Of a DNA stretch of 64,000 nt, positions 1-8,931 are shown piece after piece. Source of the stretch: Bacillota bacterium (lineage in GTDB: Bacteria > Bacillota > Sulfobacillia > Sulfobacillales > Sulfobacillaceae). Made by a program: the position numbers and the translations under genes. The DNA is taken from positions 1 to 64,000 of the forward strand of contig JAIMBD010000014.1 of assembly GCA_023511625.1 (NCBI GenBank), read 5' to 3'. The first letter of the stretch is position 1. Every line of letters begins with the position of its first letter. The notes below the pieces were generated by a model. It did no database searches. It saw only the letters and a program-made list of their open reading frames with translations, and was not told the DNA's origin.

Positions 1-163
1 AGCGGCAAGTCCGGAAGAGATCGATCGCCTCCGAGAGGCCCAATGGGACTGGGTGCGCTATCGACTGTTGGCCCAAGGCCCACGTCATCTCTATCCGGTG
101 CGCCCCCTCCCAGGCTATCAATGGGAGCCCGTACCCTTCCTGCCTATGAGGACATCCACCTAA
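1..163 (+). CDS. C-terminal end of an unidentified protein (5' end outside window)
   Basis: An open frame enters from the left edge, first full codon at base 2, and ends at TAA 161-163. It gives the last 53 residues of a protein. The tail is rich in Trp, Tyr, Arg and Pro (motifs WDWVRYRLLAQG and PGYQWEPVPF) and has no membrane segment. I do not recognise the family. It could be spurious because nothing upstream is visible. Confidence 0.4.
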   Translation, partial: AASPEEIDRLREAQWDWVRYRLLAQGPRHLYPVRPLPGYQWEPVPFLPMRTST

Positions 164-822
164 ATGTCTTATTCAAAACCGTCCCCCGCGCCTAATCGCG
201 GGCCAGGGCACGATGCTCGAATCTCAGTAAGAGTCATAGGGGGTACACTCAGTCTGGATGGTGGTGCTCGTAGAGAGGATGGTGACAACGCTCAGCCGCA
301 CCCAGGTCCCGAAGCGCTCGACGGGCCGGCCGGTGTCTGCCCGCAACCGGACGGTCACAACCATCGAACCGGACTGGACACAAAAGTATAAAGGTGGTGC
401 GCCTGGTGTGGGAAACCATCTTTGGACTTTGGATATACGTCTTGGTCGGTCCGCCCTGGCTCTGAGCATCCGTGCCTTGTGATCTTCCGTACCGGGCCCA
501 GCCGGCTTGGAGGAGAGCACAGAATGCATCCCATCCGGCCGGTCGGTCGCTAGGTACCTCACGCTGACCGCTCTCGGCCCCGGCCATCCTGGGCATCCGA
601 CTTGGTGCGTTCCCAGAATGCGATGCGACCTTGACCCCAACTTGAGGCCGAACCGCTCTCTGACCACCCTGCCCTGGCTAACCCCTGTTAGCCCCGCGGC
701 CACTGGCACCGCAGACGGGGAGATTGTATGTGTCACGGTTGGCCTCGCACTTATCATCCTTGTGCTCTGGGTTGCGGTCGGGCTTAGTTCCATAAACATC
801 CCTGAGTAAGGAGAGATTCCCC
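164..822. other. Non-coding stretch upstream of the flavoprotein gene
   Basis: About 660 bases with no convincing gene. Short frames exist on both strands but have no domain-like composition or clear ribosome binding site. A short hydrophobic frame (about 723-809) lies immediately before the next gene but has only an ATT as possible start. No terminator or tRNA was seen. Confidence 0.4.
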
Positions 823-2184
823 ATGACACCACGGTTGGTGATCGTCGGCGGCAGTGACGCCGGGATCAGCGCCGCCCTCCAAGCGCGCAAATGCGCTCCT
901 GATGTCCAAGTGCAGGTGATCTACGCCGACGCCTACCCCAACTTCAGCGTCTGCGGCCTGCCGTATTACATCGGGGGGGCAGTCAGCGATTGGCCTTTAC
1001 TGGCCCATCGCACCGCGGCTGAACTCGAGGCCGCCGGCATTACTCTGATGCCTCAGGCCGTGGCCGAGGCGATAGACCCCAGCCGCCAAATCGTTTGGGT
1101 GCAGGCGAGAGGACAGCGCCAAGCGTTGCCCTACGACCAACTGGTGATCGCAACCGGGGCCAAACCCATCGCACCCCCGATCCCCGGGTTGGAGCTCCCT
1201 GGGGTCTTTATGCTGCATACCATCGACCAGGGACGTGCCATTCGGGGCTACCTCGAAGCGTATCACCCGCGCCGCGCGGTGGTGGTAGGAGCCGGCTACA
1301 TCGGGCTGGAAATGACAGAGGTCTTGGTGGAGCGCAACATCGCCGTCACCTTGCTCGAACAAGCCCCAGCGGTCTTACCGACGGTGGACCTGGAGCTCGG
1401 GCAGCTGCTGACCTCGTATCTCGAGGGCAAAGGCGTCTCAGTGCATTGCCGCACCCGGGTCACCGCCATCGAACCAACATCTGATGGCCTGATGGTTCAC
1501 AGTCTGGAAGGAGGCCGTTTCCCAGCCGACTTGGTGATGGTAGTGGTCGGGGTGGAACCCGATACCGGCCTGGCCAAGGCGGCTGGCGCCCGTACGGGCA
1601 TCCGGGGAGCGATTGCGGTCGACTTCGCCATGCGCACCAGCCTCCCCCATGTCTTTGCGGCCGGAGACTGCGTGGAGACCTACCACCGCTTGCTCCGCCG
1701 CCCGGTCTACCTTCCACTCGGGACCACCGCCCACAAGCAGGGTCGGGTCGCGGGAGAAAACGCCGTCGGCGGCAGTCGCCACTTTGCCGGCAGTCTAGGT
1801 ACCCAGGTGGTCAAGCTCTTCGATTGGGCGATCGCCCGCACCGGACTCAGAGAAGATGAGGCCAAGGCGTGGGGGGTCGCCGCGCGGACCGTCGCGGTGG
1901 AGGCCTGGGACCACAAGTCCTATTATCCTGAGGCAGAACTTCTCCACCTCAGGGTAACCTTCGACCGCACAACCCATCGCCTACTAGGGGCCCAGATGGT
2001 AGGCCCCTGGCGCGCCGCCGTCGCCAAACGGATCGACGTGATGGCCACCGCCATCTCCTGTGAACTTAGTTTACGAGACGTGGAGAACCTGGATCTCAGT
2101 TACACGCCTCCTCTAGGCACCCCCTGGGATCCCTGGCAAATCGCCGCCGAGGTGGGCCAAGAATCGGTCGAGCGAGCGCCTTAG
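823..2184 (+). CDS. FAD/NAD(P)-dependent disulfide oxidoreductase, CoA-disulfide reductase-like
   Basis: 453 residues. A flavoprotein of the pyridine nucleotide-disulfide family, closest by motifs to CoA-disulfide reductases, NADH oxidases and polysulfide reductases that use a single redox cysteine. FAD-binding Rossmann motif VIVGGSDAGISAA starts at about residue 6. Cys44 lies in the signature SVCGLPYY, the single-cysteine site of the CoADR group. The second Rossmann motif VVVGAGYIGLE is at about 153-163, and the second FAD contact FAAGDC at 278-283. The C-terminal 120 residues fit the dimerisation domain. GGAGAG four bases short of the ATG supports the start. Substrate (CoA disulfide, persulfide, oxygen) cannot be decided from sequence. 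No rhodanese domain is attached. Confidence 0.85.
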   Translation: MTPRLVIVGGSDAGISAALQARKCAPDVQVQVIYADAYPNFSVCGLPYYIGGAVSDWPLLAHRTAAELEAAGITLMPQAVAEAIDPSRQIVWVQARGQRQALPYDQLVIATGAKPIAPPIPGLELPGVFMLHTIDQGRAIRGYLEAYHPRRAVVVGAGYIGLEMTEVLVERNIAVTLLEQAPAVLPTVDLELGQLLTSYLEGKGVSVHCRTRVTAIEPTSDGLMVHSLEGGRFPADLVMVVVGVEPDTGLAKAAGARTGIRGAIAVDFAMRTSLPHVFAAGDCVETYHRLLRRPVYLPLGTTAHKQGRVAGENAVGGSRHFAGSLGTQVVKLFDWAIARTGLREDEAKAWGVAARTVAVEAWDHKSYYPEAELLHLRVTFDRTTHRLLGAQMVGPWRAAVAKRIDVMATAISCELSLRDVENLDLSYTPPLGTPWDPWQIAAEVGQESVERAP

Positions 2185-2798
2185 GCTTTCCGGCTCATGG
2201 GGACCCAGAGCGTCCACCGATAAAGGGGGAAGAGCCTTGGCAATGTTCCCCGCGTCTCCGCGGATATAGCTAGTGGCTGGTAGGTGGGCCTTTCAGTGGA
2301 CAGAGGTGGGCCATCAGGACCGTGGCCAGGCCGCTGGTTCGAGCAGGCGTTGGAAAGCGCAAGAGCTTCCCTCCCGGTATATCAGCCTTGAGAGATTGGA
2401 ACTCTCCGCCGTCGTCCTTGGGGAAGAATGGGGGGCCCGACGGAAAGGAAAACCCTTGGTGGATATTAGAGACCACGGGGATTTCCCTCCTGGCCTCCTC
2501 GCCTGGTTTCCAGAAGCAAGCGGCGTCCCCGTCGAATTGGCCACTAGGCCCCGTCCGGGGCAAGGCCTTTCCTCCTTGCGCCCGAGGGCTGCAGAAGATT
2601 GCCGCCCCCAGCCGCACGGGTCGACCGCCCACGCCCACGGTGCGCCCCCCTGTGGGCCCCCGCCAGCAGCACGGGGCGTACCGCCCCCGCGGAATCAAAG
2701 CGCAGATCGCCCAGCCGGACTGCAGCTACCCGCCCGGCCGACAGGCCCCCCAACCCGGGTATTCTCCCGAAAGGAGGGGACTACGCTGCCCACCTCTC
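2185..2798. other. Degenerate non-coding stretch left of an IS110 remnant
   Basis: About 600 bases after the flavoprotein gene. Long frames on both strands are Arg/Pro/Gly-rich shadows typical of GC-rich non-coding DNA. Since a transposase tail follows immediately, part of this is probably decayed insertion-sequence DNA, but I cannot align it confidently. Confidence 0.35.
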
Positions 2799-3013
2799 TG
2801 TTGGTTGGCGCGGACCGGCAACATCTATCTCCGCTACTCCCGGATCGAGGCCGCAAACAGCGTCCGGCGGCACGACGCGACTTACGTGGCCGACTCCGCT
2901 CGCAAGGTGGGCGAAGGCACCCAGCGCGCCCATCGCTGGACCTTGGTGCTGACGGCCCGCCAATGGCCGCGCTGGGCCTTCGCTCTGCCCCGCGATGACC
3001 GGGCGTACGACCC
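2799..3013 (+). pseudogene. Remnant of an IS110/IS902-family transposase (C-terminal part)
   Basis: A stretch of about 70 codons reads as the conserved C-terminal block of IS110-type DEDD transposases: TGNIYLRY, then EAANSVRRHD, then LTARQWPRWAFAL and DRAYDP. The family normally has GNxYLRY, VEAANSVRRHD and LTARKLVRLVFALLR in this order. Upstream the frame loses similarity, there is no start, and the N-terminal catalytic domain is missing, so it is a dead fragment. It indicates a past insertion between the flavoprotein and symporter genes. Confidence 0.65.
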
Positions 3014-3965
3014 GACGCATCGCTCGGGCATCCCGGGTCTCATCGCTAACTGCCTCCCCTCGGCGATGGGCGGGGGCGAGGTGAGGATTCGCGAAGCCTC
3101 GGCACCTCTGGTGCGGCTTAAGAACCCGCCGCGGCAACGGCGTCCGAGGCCGCCTGCGGGGATTGGGCGCAGGCGTCAACCGCCACCGCCGCAGCCCCCG
3201 CAGGCGAAGAGTCCGAAGCACTGGCCGCGCCCGCGCCGAGGCTTCCGGGTTGTTCGGATGCGGCGCTTGGGTGGCTACGGGCGGCAAGAATCGGCCACGG
3301 TCCCCGTTGCAGGCATTCAACGGGTCGGCGGGGCGGGCATGGCGCACACCACCAGCCATCCGGGACGTCACCGGCCAGAAAACGGGGACTGCCAGGCCTG
3401 CCACCGCCGCGCTGCGGGCCACCGCAGCCAGAATAGGTACTGGCAGAAATCACACATGGGCACACAACCATGATCACACTGGCCAGTCGGAAACCGCGGG
3501 TCGTCCGGCCACCGCGGTGGATCGGCGCGGGTGGATCGAGGGCGGGGGTAGAGACCACCACGCGGTCCCGAGGCTGCGACTCGGCATCCCGTTGAGCGTG
3601 CAGCGCCCGCGCCGCCGTCTCCCCTGCTTTGCCGGCCTGCCAAGCGGCCGCCAAACGGCGTGGCTGGTCCGGACCCGGCGGAAAGTCTTCGAGTGTTACC
3701 GTCTGAGCACCGGCGTGCCCGACCTCCCACACGGTCTGGACGTGACTGAGGCTGCAACGGCGGCTGCGCATGCGCTGCCGGCGAAACAGGACCCACTGGG
3801 TGCAGACGCTCCGCGGGCGGGGCAATACGGCCCAATGGCGACTCTCGCCGCACGAGGGGCATGGCTCGCGATACCTAGAAGCCCTTGCCCCCCTATGTAT
3901 CGTTTACTGATTAGGATGCGCTATCGACCTCAAATTCCTTGACACGCACCCCATTCGACGGACAT
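3014..3965. other. Decayed stretch between IS110 remnant and symporter promoter
   Basis: About 950 bases with only long Arg/Ala/Pro-rich shadow frames on both strands. On the minus strand around 3760-3880 one frame reads CPSCGE followed by further cysteines, weakly like the zinc ribbon of a transposase, but it has no start or continuation that I trust. Treated as degraded mobile DNA. Confidence 0.3.
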
Positions 3966-3995
3966 TTGCAACCTTCGTGTCACTTGTCGTAATAT
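3966..3995 (+). promoter_or_regulatory. Candidate sigma-A promoter for the symporter operon
   Basis: TTGCAA at 3966-3971 and TAATAT at 3990-3995, separated by 18 bases, in a locally AT-richer patch. This would give a leader of about 145 bases before the DUF3311 gene. Prediction from sequence only. Confidence 0.4.
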
Positions 3996-4145
3996 ACCCA
4001 CGGGATAACTAGGTACCCGGGAGCGTACTACATTGAATTGGGGTCCAAAGATGATAGCCCGGTAGAGCTTGGTCGCATGGTGGGCGCCAATGGGCTTCGT
4101 TGGCGTGCCTTCACGGCGTCGCAGTAACAAGCCGGAGGTATCGTG

Positions 4146-4352
4146 ATGGGTCAGTCCTCAACCGGTGGACACAGGTCGTCGAAGGGATGGTTGTGGCTGC
4201 TGCTGATCCCCTTCATCGGAACCCTGTGGGTTCCTTTCTACGCCTCGGTGCAGCCTACCCTCTGGGGCATCCCCTATTTTTACTGGTACCAATTCCTTTG
4301 GGTGATCATCAGTGCGCTTCTCACCTGGCTGGTATACGCGTTGACGCGGTAA
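4146..4352 (+). CDS. DUF3311-like small membrane protein, symporter partner
   Basis: 68 residues with two hydrophobic helices. The pattern WLLLIPFIGTLWVPFYASVQP followed by GIPYFYWYQFLW fits the DUF3311 family, small proteins usually encoded just before sodium:solute symporters of the monocarboxylate type. ATG 4146 is preferred over the adjacent GTG 4143 because CGGAGG lies 8 bases before the ATG. The symporter follows after 98 bases. Probably an accessory subunit or stability factor for that transporter; this role is inferred from neighbourhood. Confidence 0.75.
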   Translation: MGQSSTGGHRSSKGWLWLLLIPFIGTLWVPFYASVQPTLWGIPYFYWYQFLWVIISALLTWLVYALTR

Positions 4353-4450
4353 CAGCTCCGAGCGGAACCGTCGGTCGGCGAATGCGCCTCGCACCATGCC
4401 CTTCTCGCACCACGGCGCGCGAAATTCAGCGGAAAAGGAGCCGTTGTTCG

Positions 4451-5998
4451 ATGCAATGGACAGCCTTTGTCGTGTTCCTGATTTTCTTCGCCCTGGTTAC
4501 CGTCTTGGGCTTCTGGGCCTCCAGATGGCGTCGCGGCAACCTCGACCTGCTCGATGAATGGGGGTTGGCCGGCCGCCGCTTCGGAACCGCCATCACCTGG
4601 TTTTTGCTCGGCGGTGACCTCTATACCGCCTACACCTTCATCGCGGTGCCAGCGCTGGTCTACGGGGCCGGTGCGACCGGATTCTTTGCCGTCCCCTACA
4701 CCATCATCGTCTACCCGTTCGTCTTCGTGGTGATGCCGCGGCTGTGGTCGGTGGCCAAGCGTCACGGATACGTAACTGCGGCCGACTTTGTTCGGGCCCG
4801 CTATGATAGCCACGGCCTCGCCTTAGCCGTCGCCGTCACCGGCATCCTGGCTACCATGCCCTATATTGCGTTGCAGCTGGTAGGAATTCAGGTCGTCATC
4901 GCCACCATGGGCTTAACCGGCCGTGGCATTCTGGGCGATTTGCCCCTTATTATCGCCTTTGCCATCTTGGCGGCCTACACCTACACCGGGGGTCTGCGCG
5001 CCCCGGCCTTGATCGCCTTGGTCAAAGACGCCATGATCTACATCACCGTGCTGGTAGCAATCATCGCGCTGCCGATCAAGCTGGGAGGTCTGGGTCACAT
5101 CTTTCACGCCGCCCAGGTGGCTTTGCCTACGCATAAACCGCCGGGCGCGCTGGTGGTAGGGCCGGCGGGATACTCCGCCTACGCCACGCTGGCTCTCGGC
5201 TCGGCGTTGGCGCTCTTCCTCTATCCCCACTCGATTACTGGGGTCTTGAGTTCTGGAACCCGGCAGGTGGTGCGGCGCAACGCCGCGTTGTTGCCGGCTT
5301 ACTCCTTCATGTTGGGCATGATCGCGCTGTTGGGCTACGTCGCCATTGCCGCTGGCCTTCACCCCAAGGTGACCAGCCTCGTCATCCCAGAGCTCTTTCT
5401 GCGCGAGTTCCCGCACTGGTTTACCGGGTTTGCCTTCGCCGCCATCGCCATCGGCGCGCTGGTGCCTGCGGCCATCATGTCGATCGCAGCGGCCAACCTC
5501 TTCACGCGCAACATTTACCGAGAGTACATCAATCCCCAGTGCAGCCATCGGCAGGAGTCGCGCGTAGCGAAGTTGGTTTCGTTGTTGGTCAAACTCGGCG
5601 CCCTGATCTTCATCGTCGGCCTGCCCACCCAATACGCGATTACGCTTCAACTCCTCGGTGGAATCTGGATCCTGCAGACGTTCCCAAGCGTCATCCTCGG
5701 CTTGTACAGCCGCTGGCTGCACCGCACCGGCCTGCTCTTGGGTTGGCTTGCGGGGATGGTCGTAGGCACCTGGATGGCCGTCGCCGAGAAGTTCCAAAGT
5801 TCGGTCTTTCCCCTGCACCTCGGCGCCGCCGTCATTCCGGGCTATGCTGCGATTTGGGCACTGGTGGCCAACTGCGTGGTGGCGATCGTCTTCACCCTCA
5901 TCCTACGAGCCGCCGGTGTCCCGGAAGGCTCCGACCAAACCCGGAGCGCCGACTACGAACTCGATGTCCCAGAGGGCGAGGCCGCTGCGGCCTATTAA
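4451..5998 (+). CDS. Sodium:solute symporter (SSS family), probably monocarboxylate permease type
   Basis: 515 residues, about 13 predicted transmembrane helices. It begins with a hydrophobic helix (WTAFVVFLIFFALVTVLGF), followed by the Trp/Arg-rich loop and the conserved region LLGGDLYTAYTFIAVPALVYGAG typical of SSS transporters. Within the family, the association with a DUF3311 protein fits the MctP-like group that takes up lactate, pyruvate or related monocarboxylates with Na+ or H+. The frame is open far upstream, but AAAGGAG before ATG 4451 decides the start. The C-terminus is a short acidic cytoplasmic tail. Substrate is inference. Confidence 0.85.
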   Translation: MQWTAFVVFLIFFALVTVLGFWASRWRRGNLDLLDEWGLAGRRFGTAITWFLLGGDLYTAYTFIAVPALVYGAGATGFFAVPYTIIVYPFVFVVMPRLWSVAKRHGYVTAADFVRARYDSHGLALAVAVTGILATMPYIALQLVGIQVVIATMGLTGRGILGDLPLIIAFAILAAYTYTGGLRAPALIALVKDAMIYITVLVAIIALPIKLGGLGHIFHAAQVALPTHKPPGALVVGPAGYSAYATLALGSALALFLYPHSITGVLSSGTRQVVRRNAALLPAYSFMLGMIALLGYVAIAAGLHPKVTSLVIPELFLREFPHWFTGFAFAAIAIGALVPAAIMSIAAANLFTRNIYREYINPQCSHRQESRVAKLVSLLVKLGALIFIVGLPTQYAITLQLLGGIWILQTFPSVILGLYSRWLHRTGLLLGWLAGMVVGTWMAVAEKFQSSVFPLHLGAAVIPGYAAIWALVANCVVAIVFTLILRAAGVPEGSDQTRSADYELDVPEGEAAAAY

Positions 5999-6059
5999 AC
6001 GGCCCCTTGCGGGCAGTATGGACGTATAAACTTTCCTTAGGTCAGGGATCGCCAAAACG

Positions 6060-6142
6060 GCGAGACCTTCCGCCGGAAATCGTTGGGATTCCCGCGAACC
6101 CCTCGGTTGGCTGAATTCGAAGCGGAGGGCTGAAGGTCTCGC
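6060..6142. repeat. 11-bp perfect inverted repeat with 61-base spacer
   Basis: GCGAGACCTTC at 6060-6070 and its exact complement GAAGGTCTCGC at 6132-6142. It lies between the symporter stop and the ISLre2-type pseudogene that starts about 40 bases later. It may be part of the left end of that decayed element, or a long-range hairpin in the symporter 3' region. No T-tract follows. Confidence 0.5.
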
Positions 6143-6180
6143 GTGGACGATTCGGCAAATCATCGAGCGTGTCGCTGTGG

Positions 6181-6750
6181 ATGGGAGGGACGCGGGAGCT
6201 TTTGCAGACGGCCCGGGATTTCGCGGCGTTGGAGTCCGAGAACGTGGAATGGAGTCAGTAGTCGTCCCGCCCATTGCGGACTGCGGCCTTGGAGCACCTC
6301 AATGACACCCTCGGCGCCGAAGAGGGCGCGGGGATCCGCGTCGTGGGCAAAGCCGAACGGTACCCGACGACGCGGGTGGGCCGTCTGACCTTCCAGCGCC
6401 GCAATGTGCCGGATTGCACGACGGGGTGGCGGTACCCCCCTGGACGCGGTTTTGGGGTAAGCGCCAAGGGAACGGCTATCCCCCGGGGTGCAAGCACTGG
6501 TGGTGCAGGCGGTCCAAGCGACGTCCCCCATGGGGCGGCCCGGCTGTTGCGGGCCTGGATTCCGAGCCTGAGCGCCATGGCGTGTGGGCACAGGGTACAA
6601 CGGGTAGGGGCCCGCCTCCCGGCACAGCAAGCGAGCGACCGGGCGATGGTGGCGAAGCACGAGGAGGCCCCGACGGGGGCGCGCCGGGTGGGCACGCTCC
6701 ACCTGGAGACCGACAGGGTGTAGGTCCCAAGTCAGCAGGGCAGCGGCCAT
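6181..6750 (+). pseudogene. ISLre2-family (UPF0236) transposase pseudogene
   Basis: Most of one plus-strand frame matches the N-terminal half of ISLre2-type transposases: ARDFAALE, then RTAALEHL, then GIRVVGKAERYPTTRVGRLTFQ, the hallmark 'R-T-x-x-T-x-x-G-x-V-T-F' block, then AARLLRAWIPSLSAMA and QRVGARLPAQQ, then a block ending THL-like (GTLHLETD). The frame is broken by TAG at 6259-6261 and by TAG at 6721-6723 where a Trp is expected, and a segment near 6488-6530 (VQALVVQAVQATS) is in the +1 frame. The C-terminal half is absent. A dead element. Confidence 0.7.
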
Positions 6751-7477
6751 GAGCCTACGACGCTGCGAGCTCACCCTCTGCAACTCTGGCTCTTTCTGGG
6801 TCTTGGGACCACGCTACCGGGTTTTAGCTTCCAGGCCCAGGATCTGTGCTAGCCGTTCTCGTTCGCCGATGGTTCCGGCACAGTCGGTCGACCACGCCAC
6901 AGCAAGGCAGCAAAGGTCCTCTTCCTTTCCCGTATCAACGCCTCCAACCCCTACCAAATCTACCATCCGGTACTCAAGTGGACAGCGGTCGCCTTTTCCC
7001 TGCTCGACGCCGCACCGTCCGCCGACTACAACCGCATTAGGCCCACCCCTCTACCTGGCCCCCGGCACGGCGAAATCCACGCCGATGGTCGAGGGATCAA
7101 CCGTTTCGATAACGCACGCCTTACCGAGGAGTCCCCTTAGGGTTTGCATCATCACCGAGCAGTGGGCCACCGGTTCTCCCAGCTTGGGCGATGGACACCC
7201 GCAGTGAGAGTAAGGGCGGTATCACGAATGCAAACCGACCGATCCCCTGTTCGCGAAACCTTAACTTCCCGGCCCGAAGCCGGCCCTTCAGGGGAGCACC
7301 TGCCGCGACGGGTGTTACGGCAGGTCTTTCGGCCCTCCTGGGGTGAATCTCCCGGGGCGGCCAGGCTTTGTGGGGTGAGGGTTCCTCCTGCCGGTCGCAA
7401 CAGTCTATGAATGGTACCGAGGGGATTTATTATGCCGCCAGACTCGCTGTAAAATTGGCAAGGAAAGGAATGGTGGG
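6751..7477. other. Non-coding stretch after the ISLre2 remnant
   Basis: About 730 bases with no supported gene. One plus-strand frame around 6910-7135 has fairly protein-like composition (NPYQIYHPVLKWTAVAFSLL) but no start signal and no family I recognise. It may be further mobile-element debris. The last 40 bases carry the ribosome binding site of the aldo/keto reductase. Confidence 0.35.
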
Positions 7478-8464
7478 ATGACCGTGGAGTATATGCGATT
7501 AGGCCACACGGGGCTTGAGGTGTCCCGGATCTGTCTTGGATGCATGAGCTTTGGAATACCGGAGCGAAGCAACCATCCCTGGGTGCTCAACGAAGATGAG
7601 GCCCGACCGCTAATCAAGAAAGCTTTGGATTTGGGCATCAACTTATTTGACACGGCTAACGTCTACGCGCAAGGCACCAGCGAGGAAATCCTAGGGCGCG
7701 CCTTGAAAACGTTGGTGTCCCGTGAAGCCGTGGTAATTGCCACGAAGGTGCATGGTCGCATGCGGCCCGGGCCAAACGGAGCAGGGCTCTCCCGCAAGGC
7801 AATCCTGCATGAAATCGATCAAAGTCTCAAACGACTCGGTACCGATTACGTGGATCTGTACCAAATCCACCGCTGGGACTATCACACCCCGATCGAAGAG
7901 ACGTTGGAGGCCTTACACGACGTGGTGCGGGCCGGCAAGGCGCGGTATATCGGTGCCTCGTCGATGTGGGCATGGCAATTCATGAAAGCGTTGGGCATTC
8001 AGCGCCAGCGGGGTTGGGCCCAATTCGTCTCCATGCAAAACCACCTAAACCTTCTCTATCGCGAGGAAGAGCGCGAAATGTTGCCGCTGTGTCAATCGGA
8101 GGGCATCGGCGTCATCCCCTGGAGCCCATTGGCCCGAGGTCGGTTGGCGCGGCCCTGGGGAGAAACCACAAAACGCGCCGAGACCGACGTGTTTGGTCGG
8201 GAATTATACCAGCCGACGGCAGAGGCCGATCGGAGGGTCGTGGATGCCGTGCGCGCGGTAGCCGCCGATCGCGGCGTATCCATGGCGCAAGTCGCTCTGG
8301 CATGGGTCTTGCAAAAAGTCCCTGTCGTAGCCCCCATCGTGGGAATCACCAACGCGCGGCATCTAGAGGATGCGGCTGCGGCCGTCGAACTTCGCTTAAC
8401 CCCGGAGGAGGTTGAGCGGCTGGAGCGCCCGTACATCCCACACCCCGTGACGGGATTCCACTAA
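7478..8464 (+). CDS. Aldo/keto reductase
   Basis: 328 residues, a full-length NADPH-dependent oxidoreductase of the AKR superfamily with TIM-barrel fold. The catalytic tetrad is present: Asp58 and Tyr63 in LFDTANVYAQG, Lys90 in VIATK and His131 in YQIHRWDY. The region WSPLARGRL and the C-terminal cofactor-binding stretch PIVGITNARHLEDA are also present. The family resemblance is to YajO/Tas-like reductases that act on aldehydes, ketones or sugar derivatives; the real substrate is not visible. AAAGGAATGGTGGG precedes the ATG. A cupin gene follows after 21 bases and likely shares the transcript. Confidence 0.9.
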   Translation: MTVEYMRLGHTGLEVSRICLGCMSFGIPERSNHPWVLNEDEARPLIKKALDLGINLFDTANVYAQGTSEEILGRALKTLVSREAVVIATKVHGRMRPGPNGAGLSRKAILHEIDQSLKRLGTDYVDLYQIHRWDYHTPIEETLEALHDVVRAGKARYIGASSMWAWQFMKALGIQRQRGWAQFVSMQNHLNLLYREEEREMLPLCQSEGIGVIPWSPLARGRLARPWGETTKRAETDVFGRELYQPTAEADRRVVDAVRAVAADRGVSMAQVALAWVLQKVPVVAPIVGITNARHLEDAAAAVELRLTPEEVERLERPYIPHPVTGFH

Positions 8465-8485
8465 AGCCAGGGAGGGGAAGTCGGC

Positions 8486-8893
8486 ATGGCGGAAATTCGC
8501 AACATCCGGCACGGACGTCACTACACCGTCGGCGAGGCTGGTCCGCTGACCCAACTGGACAGCAAGTTGTTCGTGGGCAAAGCACTAGGATTTGTCGGCA
8601 TGGAAGTCTCGCTGAACCGCTTCAAGCCGGGACAGGAGGTGCCTTTTTATCATCGACACCGGCGCCACGAGGAGATGTACTTGTTCATTCAAGGGCACGG
8701 GCAGTTTCAAGTGGATGACGAGACGTTTGAGGTGGGACCCGGTACCATCGTCCGAGTCCTGCCAGACGGCAAACGCGCGTGGCGAAATCATTCCCAAGAG
8801 GATTTGGTGGCCATCGTCATTCAAGCCGCGATGGATTCCCTAAACGATCAGGATGGCATCCGCCTGGAGGAACCGGTCACCTGGCCAGAATAA
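8486..8893 (+). CDS. Single-domain cupin protein
   Basis: 135 residues, a small beta-barrel cupin. Motif 1 is intact: Gly49, His56, His58, Glu63 and Gly70 in the spacing G(X6)HXH(X4)E(X6)G. Motif 2 is imperfect. PDGKRAW has Ala98 where the last metal-binding His is expected, with a His four residues later at 102, so metal binding may be altered. GGGAGGGG before the ATG supports the start. It follows the aldo/keto reductase closely and a strong terminator ends the transcript, so the two form an operon. The function is unknown; it may act on the same metabolite as the reductase. Confidence 0.8.
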   Translation: MAEIRNIRHGRHYTVGEAGPLTQLDSKLFVGKALGFVGMEVSLNRFKPGQEVPFYHRHRRHEEMYLFIQGHGQFQVDDETFEVGPGTIVRVLPDGKRAWRNHSQEDLVAIVIQAAMDSLNDQDGIRLEEPVTWPE

Positions 8894-8898
8894 CCTCG

Positions 8899-8931
8899 GG
8901 GCCGGGACCACTCCCGGCCCGCCACTTTTTT
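8899..8931 (+). terminator. Rho-independent terminator of the AKR-cupin operon
   Basis: GGGCCGGGA at 8899-8907 pairs perfectly with TCCCGGCCC at 8912-8920 around a 4-base loop. A run of six T follows at 8926-8931. It begins 6 bases after the cupin stop codon. Confidence 0.85.

Noticed and set aside
723-809. Short hydrophobic peptide frame before the flavoprotein gene
   Set aside because: Would need an ATT start and has no properly spaced ribosome site; the hydrophobic stretch alone is not enough.
2322-3473. Long plus-strand frame of 383 codons
   Set aside because: Only its IS110-like part (2799-3013) is protein-like; the rest is Arg/Pro/Gly-rich, has equally long antisense frames and no ribosome site.
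3118-3825. Long minus-strand frame, with CPSCG-like cysteines just upstream in the same frame
   Set aside because: Weak zinc-ribbon impression only; low-complexity composition and no family match that I trust.
4100-4450. N-terminal extension of the symporter
   Set aside because: It overlaps the DUF3311 gene in another frame and lacks membrane character; ATG 4451 has a good ribosome site.
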